NCBI GenBank assembly: GCA_030613565.1
Contig: JAUWLS010000007.1
Location: 1 to 40,027 of the forward strand
Direction of reading: 5' to 3'
Length of the DNA: 40,027 bases
DNA from: Candidatus Shapirobacteria bacterium
GTDB lineage: Bacteria; Patescibacteriota; Microgenomatia; UBA12405; JAUWLS01
How positions within the stretch are numbered: the first letter of the stretch is position 1; each line of letters starts with the position of its first letter. This document shows positions 15,176 through 21,715 of the stretch, piece after piece. The notes beneath the pieces were generated by a model. That model saw only the letters and a list, made by a program, of their open reading frames with translations, was not told the DNA's origin and did no database searches. The position numbers and the translations under genes are program-made.

Positions 15176-16267
15176 TTAAAGAGAAAGTTGATGGATTAGA
15201 CGGAGTAAGATTTGAGGAGATTTTTTAAAATCTAGTTTTGGATAATTTGTCTTTGATTTTTGGGACAAAAGAGAGTTTATGTTTTTTAAAAGGTCATTTG
15301 GAATTTCTATTGAGGATTGTTTTAAGATTTGAGTAGGAGCATATTTTTGGGTCCAGTAGGCATTTTTTTCTTGCTCTTGGTTTTGGGTACCAGGGAGAGG
15401 AATAAGGACGGCTTTTTTGTTTAGGGTGGCAATCTCTTGGCTTATGTTAGCTCCAGATCGGGAGACGATGAGGTCAGAGTTTTTAAGAATCCAGCCAATG
15501 TGTTTGGCGGAAACAAAAGGGGTGGGGTAATAAAAAGAGGAAGACAGATTTTTAGTTTCCTCTTTAATTTTTTTGTAGTCCCTGTCCCCTGTTTGATGAA
15601 TAACTATGAAACCTTTTTTCAAAAGACGAGGTAGAATTTTTACGAGGTTTTGATTAATGAAAGAGGCGCCTTGGTTTCCACCTGTAATGTAGATAAGTTT
15701 TTTTCCTTTAAGTTTTAGTTTTGAAAACGGTCCAGGGTTGGAGTCGTATATTTCAGATCGCAAGAGGTTTCCGGTGACAATAGTTTTTTTTGAGGCAAGT
15801 GAACTGTTTTTGAAAGAGAGAGCGATTTTTTTTACAAAGGGATAGTTAAGCTTTGTTGAGAGACTGACAGTGGTGGTTTGTTCATGGGTTATAGCAGGTA
15901 TTTTTTGCATCCAGGAGCTTATGATGACCGGAACGGAAAGATAGCCTCCGAAAGAAACTACTATGTTGGGTTTTATTTTTTTAACCAGTCTGTAGGAACC
16001 AGTAAAACCTTGAAGCGATTTTTTTAGTCCAGCAATGGTTTTTAAAGTGGAATGACGGTCGAAACGTCCAGATTTAATGGGATGAAAAGTAACTCCAAGT
16101 TTGGGAAAGTTTTGATACTCAACAGAGAGAGTTTTTTGATCTTGGGAGTTATGCTTTCGTCCAATGTAGTGGATGTCCCAGTTTATTTTTTTGTCTTTTT
16201 TGAGGGTATTTATCAACTCATGGGCGGGAGTGTGATGAGTTCCGGTGATGATTATGGTCTTTTTCAT
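15176..16267 (-). CDS. murG: MurG, lipid II-forming GlcNAc transferase
   Basis: 363 aa, GT28 fold with two Rossmann domains. Seen: IVVSFGGYLSVPVI, AITHEQTTTVSLSTKL (MurG HEQN region), the second-domain glycine loop YITGGNQGASFIN and the UDP-GlcNAc site SRSGANISQEIA, then PLPGTQNQEQEKNA. It adds GlcNAc to lipid I on the inner membrane face. The N-terminal glycine-rich loop, normally GGTGGH..PA, reads TGTHHTPAHELI, keeping His and PA but losing two glycines. It overlaps ftsW by 4 nt (ATGA) and precedes ftsQ by 2 nt. Confidence 0.9.
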   Translation of the reverse strand: MKKTIIITGTHHTPAHELINTLKKDKKINWDIHYIGRKHNSQDQKTLSVEYQNFPKLGVTFHPIKSGRFDRHSTLKTIAGLKKSLQGFTGSYRLVKKIKPNIVVSFGGYLSVPVIISSWMQKIPAITHEQTTTVSLSTKLNYPFVKKIALSFKNSSLASKKTIVTGNLLRSEIYDSNPGPFSKLKLKGKKLIYITGGNQGASFINQNLVKILPRLLKKGFIVIHQTGDRDYKKIKEETKNLSSSFYYPTPFVSAKHIGWILKNSDLIVSRSGANISQEIATLNKKAVLIPLPGTQNQEQEKNAYWTQKYAPTQILKQSSIEIPNDLLKNINSLLSQKSKTNYPKLDFKKSPQILLRLIHQLSL

Positions 16268-17343
16268 TGGTTTCTTTCAATATTGTAAACCAAACCAAGC
16301 ATAGTCAGAAGAGTTAAGAGAGATGATCCGCCATAAGATACTAGTGGAAAGGGAACTCCAGTGATGGGAATAATAATGGCAACAGCGGCCAGATTGGTTA
16401 ATCCTTGGGCAGCAATTAAGATTCCAGTTCCACTTACTAAAAGACGTTTGAAGCGATCATCTTCTTTTTTAGCAATACTAAATATTTTTCCAATAAAAAG
16501 AATAAAAAGAATGGTAAAAATGCTAAGTCCAATGAAACCAAACTCTTCTCCAACAACGGCCATGATGGAGTCAGTGCTTACTTCAGGAAGGTATTGGTAC
16601 TTTTGTTGAGAGTTACCAAAGCCACGACCAAAGAGTCCTCCAGAGCCAAGAGCTAGTGTTAGTTGGTTGGCGTGGTAGGACTTACCTAAAGGATCGTGTT
16701 CCGGAGAAATTAGAGTTTTTAGACGAGCTAGACGATAAGGAGAGGTAATGACAAAGAGACTAGTTAAGAGGCTGCTGGCCATGGCTAAAAATGAAAGGTG
16801 AATGACATTACCTTCGGCTAAGAAAAATAGGGTTAGAGAGACAAAGACAATGATAGCTGTGGTTCCAAGGTCAGGCTCTAACATGATGAGTATGGTGGTG
16901 GGAATGAGAATGAGGATTAAGTTTTTTAGTTCTACTTTGGCAACTTGGGAAAAGAGTTTGGAAAGATAGATTATTATGGAGAACTTGATGATTTCAGTTG
17001 GTTGTATTTGGATAGGTCCTAAAATCAGCCACCTTCGAGCACCAAGAATGTTTTGACTAAACCCTGGAATTAAAACTAAAAGAAGTAGAAAAAGACTGAA
17101 GAAAAAAAGAGGGGTAGAAAACTTTTTGACAATCTTTAGGGAGATGAATGAACTTGCAGTAAAAGAAATGAGGCCAATTATTAGCCAGATTGTTTGTTGG
17201 CGGATAAAACGAAATGGGTTTCCAAAAGTGGCAAGAGACTCAGAGTGGGAAGAGGTGGCAAGAACGCTTAAGCCAAAGAGAGAGAAACCAATAATAAAGG
17301 CAGGAAGGTGGAAACTAGCTTTTTTGGAATTGGAATTTTTCAT
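16264..17343 (-). CDS. ftsW: FtsW, division SEDS glycosyltransferase
   Basis: 359 aa, polytopic. SEDS motifs are ILGARRWLILGPIQIQPTE, LEPDLGTTAIIVF, GSGGLFGRGFGNSQQKYQYL, PEVSTDSIMAVVGEEFG and GVPFPLVSYGGSSLL near the C-terminus. With FtsI it polymerises septal glycan. The division role is inferred from its place between murG and the upstream cell wall genes. The start overlaps the 3' end of the ATP-grasp gene by 29 nt, and the stop TGA overlaps the murG ATG. Confidence 0.93.
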   Translation of the reverse strand: MKNSNSKKASFHLPAFIIGFSLFGLSVLATSSHSESLATFGNPFRFIRQQTIWLIIGLISFTASSFISLKIVKKFSTPLFFFSLFLLLLVLIPGFSQNILGARRWLILGPIQIQPTEIIKFSIIIYLSKLFSQVAKVELKNLILILIPTTILIMLEPDLGTTAIIVFVSLTLFFLAEGNVIHLSFLAMASSLLTSLFVITSPYRLARLKTLISPEHDPLGKSYHANQLTLALGSGGLFGRGFGNSQQKYQYLPEVSTDSIMAVVGEEFGFIGLSIFTILFILFIGKIFSIAKKEDDRFKRLLVSGTGILIAAQGLTNLAAVAIIIPITGVPFPLVSYGGSSLLTLLTMLGLVYNIERNQ

Positions 17344-18694
17344 TGAGAGATTGGTTTAGTTTTAATGGGAGGGGTTTAATCTTTTGGGTTTTGGGATCGT
17401 AGAAAGTATCTAGCTTGGTAATTTTTAAGTATTCGGAGTTGGGTGATACAGTTTCTTTTGAATGTTTACTGACCACTAAATAAGATTGTCTTTTTTTAGT
17501 TATTTCTAGGTTTTTGGGCCAGTTGGGCTTAAGAGATGTTGGCTTTGTGGTATTGATAGTATAGATTCCTGAAGGAGGAGCTTTCAAAATGAGCTGTTGT
17601 TCAGAATGGTTTAGTTTCTGACTGAGTTCTGAGCCAACGATTTTTTGATTGAACGTCCTTGTTTCTTCTTTTTCAAGATTAATTTTATAAAGGAGGTTTA
17701 AGTGTTCGAGGACGTGGAACACTAAAAGTGGAGTGATTTTTTGTCTCATTTCAAGGTGAGTATAGAAAGAAAAAGAAGCAGTTAGCCGGGGATTTATTTC
17801 TATAAGGTAGAGTTTTTGGTCAGAGGAGAGTTGGAAGTCGAGACCAAAAAAGCCTTTATAGTTTTTTTGGTAAAGATAGTCCCCTATTTTTTGGGTTATA
17901 TCTACGATCTGATCCTTCACTTGTTTTGAGATGGGGGCGGGCCATTGTCGACCACAGGTTCCTAGGGGGGTGTGGGTTAACCCAGGAAGGCCAGTAAACT
18001 GCAAAGCAGGAGGGCTTTGAAGAGTGCCATGCTTGGTAGTAACTGCATTGTTTATAAGAGTGAGACCTGGAATGTAAGGCGAGATCTTTACTTTTTGATT
18101 TAAAAGAAGATGTTTTTTGAGGAAAGTTTTTTTGTCTACTAAAAAAGTAGTGTTTCCGGCCCAGCCGTGAGCTGATTGCACAACAAGTTTAGAAGAAAGA
18201 TCCTTAAATAGTTTTTTCAGAGTTTGAGGATTTAGAGTAGAGATTAGAGTTTGAGGGTGAGGAACCTCAAGTTGTTGGCATATTTTTTGAAAGTTAAATT
18301 TGTTTTCCAGCTCTCTTTGGAGCGAGGCGGGATTGTTTATTGCCTTCCAATTGTTTTTTTGGATAATTTTTTCAATCTTTGCCTGAGGTTTGAAATAGAG
18401 AATGGCAGGAGTTTTAGTCCCCTTGGTTTTTTGGATGAATTTTTGAGTTAGAGAATGACCCAGGAGGGCAGCAGAGTTTTTTGGGATTTTTGTGGAAGGA
18501 TCAAGTTCTTTTAAACAAAAGACAGAATGTCCAGCTTGGCGGAGTTTTTTAAAGAGAGGATTGGGATCCAAAAAGATAAAATGGTGGTTTTTTAGTTTCT
18601 TTTGAAAGTGAATACTGGTTAAGGGGTCCGAAAAGAAAGGAAGAGTGTAAAAAATATATTTACTTCGGTTTAGGATTTTTATAAACTTTTTCAT
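17315..18694 (-). CDS. ATP-grasp ligase embedded in the dcw cluster
   Basis: 459 aa. Residues ~1-125 form an N-terminal region, ~130-310 an ATP-grasp fold. VVQSAHGWAGNTTFLV (171-186) is the ATP-binding strand and loop. GFFGLDFQL and LYLIEINPRLTAS (Glu299, Asn301) supply the Mg-binding residues. A C-terminal extension of about 150 residues has no family I recognise. ATP-grasp enzymes form acyl-phosphates and join carboxylates to amines or thiols. It is longer than Ddl (~300 aa) and lacks its signatures, so I do not call it D-Ala-D-Ala ligase. It overlaps the PLP enzyme gene by 4 nt and ftsW by 29 nt, so it is translationally coupled to both. A role with the nearby LysW-like carrier is inference. 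Confidence 0.8.
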   Translation of the reverse strand: MKKFIKILNRSKYIFYTLPFFSDPLTSIHFQKKLKNHHFIFLDPNPLFKKLRQAGHSVFCLKELDPSTKIPKNSAALLGHSLTQKFIQKTKGTKTPAILYFKPQAKIEKIIQKNNWKAINNPASLQRELENKFNFQKICQQLEVPHPQTLISTLNPQTLKKLFKDLSSKLVVQSAHGWAGNTTFLVDKKTFLKKHLLLNQKVKISPYIPGLTLINNAVTTKHGTLQSPPALQFTGLPGLTHTPLGTCGRQWPAPISKQVKDQIVDITQKIGDYLYQKNYKGFFGLDFQLSSDQKLYLIEINPRLTASFSFYTHLEMRQKITPLLVFHVLEHLNLLYKINLEKEETRTFNQKIVGSELSQKLNHSEQQLILKAPPSGIYTINTTKPTSLKPNWPKNLEITKKRQSYLVVSKHSKETVSPNSEYLKITKLDTFYDPKTQKIKPLPLKLNQSLNEKFQFQKS

Positions 18695-19527
18695 TTGTGG
18701 AGTTGTCCTGTTAATAAAACTACGGGGTTTGGTCCTAGGTCTATTTTTAAAGCTCTAGCTTTTCTGTACCCAGCATAAGAAAGAGCTCCTTCGTAAGAGG
18801 TTTTGATGTCATTCTTTTTTAAAATAGAAGCAGCTAGTTGTAGCTTTTTTTCAGAGATAGTGAAGGCGTCGCCATTTGTTTGACTTAAGGCATCGATGAT
18901 TTTTTCTTTTAGAGGTAGGAATTTTACAGAAAGGGCGTCAGTGGAGGTGGTTTTTTCAGATTTAGTGTTGGGGTCAAAGATGGAACTTATGGGAGCATGA
19001 CTAGCGGGCTGAACGGCAAAGATTTTAACAGGATGGGAGCAAAGAGCTTTGATTCCCTGGTGGGTACCCAGAAGAGTGGTGCCCGAGCCAACTGGGAAAA
19101 AGACAGAACTGATTTTAGGAAGTTGCTTTACCAGTTCTTTGCCCAGGTCTTGATAACCAATTAAGGCGTAGGGATCAGTGGATTGGCGCAGTAGATAGGC
19201 AGAGTTTGCTTTAGAGAAGCGAAAAGATTCTTTAATGGGGGTTTTGGTAATGTGAATGTTTTGATTAAGGTTTTCAATTTTTGCTTTCTTTTTGAGATTA
19301 ACCTTGGGAGAGAGAAAGATGTGGAGGACAATATCTTCCTTTTGACAAAAGTGGACGGCAGAAAGAGCGGCGTTTCCGGTGGAAGAGATGACTGCTTGTT
19401 TAAAACCCTTTTCTTTTAGGTTTTTGATTTGGACTGGTAGGGCTCGATCCTTTACTGACCCAGTCTGGTTTTGATCTTCTCTTTTAAGATAGGCTTTCTT
19501 GAATTTTTGAAGTCGAGTGGTGGGCAT
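18691..19527 (-). CDS. fold-type II PLP enzyme, threonine/cysteine synthase-like
   Basis: 278 aa. The Schiff-base lysine is Lys26 in LKREDQNQTGSVKDRAL. The substrate loop is SSTGNAALSA (48-57) and the phosphate-binding loop is PVGSGTTLLG (145-154). This fits the tryptophan-synthase-beta superfamily (threonine synthase, cysteine synthase, diaminopropionate synthase). At 278 aa it is shorter than threonine synthase and lacks its N-terminal domain, so beta-replacement or beta/gamma-elimination on a Ser/Thr-type amino acid is possible but unproven. It is divergent from the LysW-like gene across 58 nt and overlaps the ATP-grasp gene by 4 nt. TACAAT sits 6 nt before the ATG. Confidence 0.82.
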   Translation of the reverse strand: MPTTRLQKFKKAYLKREDQNQTGSVKDRALPVQIKNLKEKGFKQAVISSTGNAALSAVHFCQKEDIVLHIFLSPKVNLKKKAKIENLNQNIHITKTPIKESFRFSKANSAYLLRQSTDPYALIGYQDLGKELVKQLPKISSVFFPVGSGTTLLGTHQGIKALCSHPVKIFAVQPASHAPISSIFDPNTKSEKTTSTDALSVKFLPLKEKIIDALSQTNGDAFTISEKKLQLAASILKKNDIKTSYEGALSYAGYRKARALKIDLGPNPVVLLTGQLHK

Positions 19528-19539
19528 ATGGCTATTGTA
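19528..19539 (-). promoter_or_regulatory. -10 box of the PLP-ATP-grasp-ftsW-murG-ftsQAZ operon
   Basis: On the minus strand TACAAT (19534-19539) is followed by 6 nt and the ATG. It shares a 58-nt intergenic region with the divergent LysW-like gene. The -35 is weak (TTATCA at 15 nt). Confidence 0.5.
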
Positions 19540-19570
19540 GCAATTTTTTTAGCTGATAAGGGACTTTTTG

Positions 19571-19585
19571 TGTTAAAATTTAGTT
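19571..19585 (+). promoter_or_regulatory. extended -10 promoter of the LysW-like gene
   Basis: TGT-TAAAAT (19571-19579) matches an extended -10 element (TGn plus hexamer). It is followed by 6 nt and the ATG at 19586, indicating a leaderless message. Confidence 0.55.
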
Positions 19586-19744
19586 ATGAAAGAAGGAATA
19601 AAATGTCCCGATTGCAAGCAGTCCATGAAGGTAAAAAAAGAATTAATGGTAGGTGATGTTTTGGAATGTCAAAATTGTGGTTGTGAGGTTGAAGTGTTAT
19701 CAGTTGAGCCCCTAAAGTACAGGGAGCTTTTGGAAGAGAAATAA
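19586..19744 (+). CDS. LysW-like amino-group carrier protein
   Basis: 52 aa. Two zinc-binding pairs, CPDC (Cys7, Cys10) and CQNC (Cys28, Cys31), flank the family pattern: MVGDVLECQNCGCEVEVLSV matches the LysW core (x-vGdvleCp-CGaElEVv), followed by an acidic tail around EPLKYRELLEEK. In lysine and arginine biosynthesis of Thermus and archaea, LysW carries the substrate on its C-terminal glutamate, attached by an ATP-grasp ligase (LysX/ArgX). Here the last residue is Lys, not Glu, so attachment chemistry may differ or the C-terminus may be processed. No other lysine or arginine genes are nearby, but a PLP enzyme and an ATP-grasp ligase are divergent neighbours. It could also be a plain zinc ribbon. 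Confidence 0.72.
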   Translation: MKEGIKCPDCKQSMKVKKELMVGDVLECQNCGCEVEVLSVEPLKYRELLEEK

Positions 19745-19772
19745 TGACCTCTATTGGTGGAGGAGGTTAAAC

Positions 19773-20453
19773 TTAGGCCTTAAGGCGGTAGAGACCATCA
19801 TTTTTATGGATGATTTCGTTATAAGGACGGTTGTCTTTTAGTTTGTCTGACCATTCCTGTTGGGACAGATCTTTGTTAGGACTTATTATCTTTAAGGTTC
19901 CCAAATGGACACCTCTTTCTTTGGTTTTTTGACTAGAGTGGATGTAGGTAATTTCTTTTCCTTTAACGTCTAGGACCAAGAGAACGTGTTTTTCTTGGTC
20001 AACAACAATAAGGTCTCCGGGTTTTAGATCTTTTAACTGAATGGATATGCTGTTTTGGGGATCGGTAAGTTGCTTGACTCCGATACGACGAACTCCTTTT
20101 TTACCCTGGCTCCCAATAAGGATTTTATCTAGATTAAGGCCTTTTTCTTCCTTTGACCAAAGACTTAGTAATTGATAGACCAAGCCAGAACAGTCAATAC
20201 CAATCTTGTTTCTTTTCATTAAATAAAAGATTTCTTGAGAAGTGAGTTTTTTTAGATCTAGTTTTTCTTTCTTAGCGGCTTCTTTAGTTGCCTTTTTGAT
20301 TTGAGCGAGAGTCCCCTTTCCTCCAAAGCGTCCCTCAACAATGATTTTTCCGTCCTTTAATTTATTGGACCAATAAGGGATAGAGACCTTTTTCCCTTCC
20401 AGAGAAAAATCGAGAAAATCCTGACAGTGTTTTTTTAAAGAAGACCTAGCCAT
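19773..20453 (-). CDS. NlpC/P60-like cysteine peptidase without a signal peptide
   Basis: 226 aa from ATG 20453 (an upstream in-frame start at 20489 lies deeper in mraY and adds an unlikely N-terminus). Catalytic Cys88 lies in IGIDCSGLVYQLL, His156 in QEKHVLLVLDV, with the usual LKPGDLIVV strand between them. NlpC/P60 enzymes cleave gamma-D-Glu-diamino-acid bonds in peptidoglycan or its turnover peptides. No export signal is visible, so a cytoplasmic role on muropeptides or precursors is possible. It overlaps mraY by 19 nt. It is last in the mraY unit, followed by the LysW-like gene on the other strand. Confidence 0.75.
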   Translation of the reverse strand: MARSSLKKHCQDFLDFSLEGKKVSIPYWSNKLKDGKIIVEGRFGGKGTLAQIKKATKEAAKKEKLDLKKLTSQEIFYLMKRNKIGIDCSGLVYQLLSLWSKEEKGLNLDKILIGSQGKKGVRRIGVKQLTDPQNSISIQLKDLKPGDLIVVDQEKHVLLVLDVKGKEITYIHSSQKTKERGVHLGTLKIISPNKDLSQQEWSDKLKDNRPYNEIIHKNDGLYRLKA

Positions 20454-21469
20454 AGACCGAAGACAGCAAGAATAATGCCAGCTAACCAAGCACGCATGAC
20501 AATTTTGGGTTCTTCCCAGCCCTTCTTTTGAAGAGTTAGGTGAATTGGTGCGGCAGGAAAAACCTTTTTCCCTAAATATTTTTTACTTAGAATTTGAATT
20601 AGACTGGATCCCATTTCTACCAGAAAGAAGAAGCCAATGATGATTAGGGGAACAATTTTTCCAAGAAGGATGGCAATAGTGGCTAGGGTGGCACCAAAAG
20701 ACAAGGCGCCAACATCTCCAAGCATGATGCGAGCAGGATTGACGTTGAAGTACAAAAAAGCAATTAAGGTACCAATCCAAAGAGCGAGGAAAATGGCGAT
20801 GGGAGTATCAAGGGAGGTGTTACTCATAAACCAGAAAGCAAAGAGATAGATCATGAGAAGACCGCTGGCTAGGCCATCTAGGCCGTCGGTGATATTGTAG
20901 GCGTTGGCAAAGGTGACAATTAGGAGGGCAAAGAAAGGAATGGCGGCTAGGCCTAGTCTAATAGGACCAATAATAGGTAGGTAGGTGAAGTTTATGCCAA
21001 GATTGAAATAGATAAGAAAAGAAGCAATGATGGCAATTAACCACTGGAGGATGAACTTGTGGCGCATTCTTAGGCCAAAAAATCCTGTTTTTTTGAAGCC
21101 AAAAAACTTTAAAACATCATCATAAAGACCAAGAATTCCGAAAGAGATGAAGATAAAAAAGATAATAAAAACTTCCTTTGCTATTGGATAGTTGGCACTA
21201 ATAGGAATGTTAGCAATCTTGAGAGCCGGGAAAACAACGAAATAGAGGATGGTAACAACAACAATAATGAGTAGTCCCCCACCGACAGGTGTTCCAGCTT
21301 TACTTTTGTGGAATTTATCAAAAATAGGTGTTCTTTTTTCTTGAAAATCTAGAGTTTTTTGCTTTTGTCTTAAAAAGTGGGCTTTGTAGAGAAGATCAAT
21401 AAAAGGGACAGCAAGAATGGCGGTGATTATGAAAGAAAAGAGTAAAAGTCCAAGATGTAGGGCACCCAT
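20435..21469 (-). CDS. mraY: MraY, phospho-MurNAc-pentapeptide transferase
   Basis: 344 aa, about ten membrane spans. Motifs: GTPVGGGLLI, the Asp pair in GLYDDVLKFFG (117-118), FANAYNITDGLDGLASG and ARIMLGDVGALSFG. The last cytoplasmic loop reads AAPIHLTLQKKGWEEPK. It makes lipid I from UDP-MurNAc-pentapeptide and undecaprenyl phosphate. In typical MraY the loop has three consecutive histidines; here only His310 remains, so the enzyme may be a divergent MraY or an MraY-like transferase with an altered substrate. Position in the dcw cluster favours MraY. TATACT ends 7 nt before the ATG. Confidence 0.9.
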   Translation of the reverse strand: MGALHLGLLLFSFIITAILAVPFIDLLYKAHFLRQKQKTLDFQEKRTPIFDKFHKSKAGTPVGGGLLIIVVVTILYFVVFPALKIANIPISANYPIAKEVFIIFFIFISFGILGLYDDVLKFFGFKKTGFFGLRMRHKFILQWLIAIIASFLIYFNLGINFTYLPIIGPIRLGLAAIPFFALLIVTFANAYNITDGLDGLASGLLMIYLFAFWFMSNTSLDTPIAIFLALWIGTLIAFLYFNVNPARIMLGDVGALSFGATLATIAILLGKIVPLIIIGFFFLVEMGSSLIQILSKKYLGKKVFPAAPIHLTLQKKGWEEPKIVMRAWLAGIILAVFGLWLGLL

Positions 21470-21482
21470 TGGTCTTAGTATA
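21470..21482 (-). promoter_or_regulatory. -10 box of mraY, leaderless type
   Basis: On the minus strand TATACT (21477-21482) is followed by 7 nt and the mraY ATG. It suggests that mraY and the NlpC-like gene form their own unit inside the cluster. Confidence 0.5.
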
Positions 21483-21518
21483 CTACAATGCCTGTGGATA
21501 TAAGAGAGAGTTTGTGTT

Positions 21519-21707
21519 TTAGTTCACTAAAGTCGATTGTCTGGTTCCAAATACTTTTTTGCAGTTTTGACAAAAATACATCTTTCTGTTTGTAGCAGAA
21601 GATATTTCTTTAGCAAGTTTTTTATGGATTATTTGCTTAATTTCTTCGTTGCAGGATGGACAGGTTGGAATAGTTTCACTGTCTTTGTCGGTTTTTGTTT
21701 TTTTCAT
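21519..21707 (-). CDS. 62-aa double CxxC zinc-ribbon protein
   Basis: 62 aa. Two cysteine pairs, CPSC and CQNC, are about 30 residues apart with a Lys-rich linker, which fits a treble-clef or zinc-ribbon fold. The N-terminus MKKTKTDKDSETIPT is polar and there is no signal or membrane span. It starts 8 nt downstream of murA, and GATAAT lies 7 nt before the ATG, so it may be co-transcribed or leaderless. The LysW core pattern is absent. Small zinc ribbons often bind RNA or other proteins; function unknown. Confidence 0.65.
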   Translation of the reverse strand: MKKTKTDKDSETIPTCPSCNEEIKQIIHKKLAKEISSATNRKMYFCQNCKKVFGTRQSTLVN

Positions 21708-21715
21708 TGATATTA

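Noticed and set aside
17315-18694. D-Ala-D-Ala ligase (Ddl)
   Set aside because: An ATP-grasp fold in a wall cluster invites this call, but the protein is 459 aa with a ~150-residue extension and lacks the Ddl GSS-type and other signatures.
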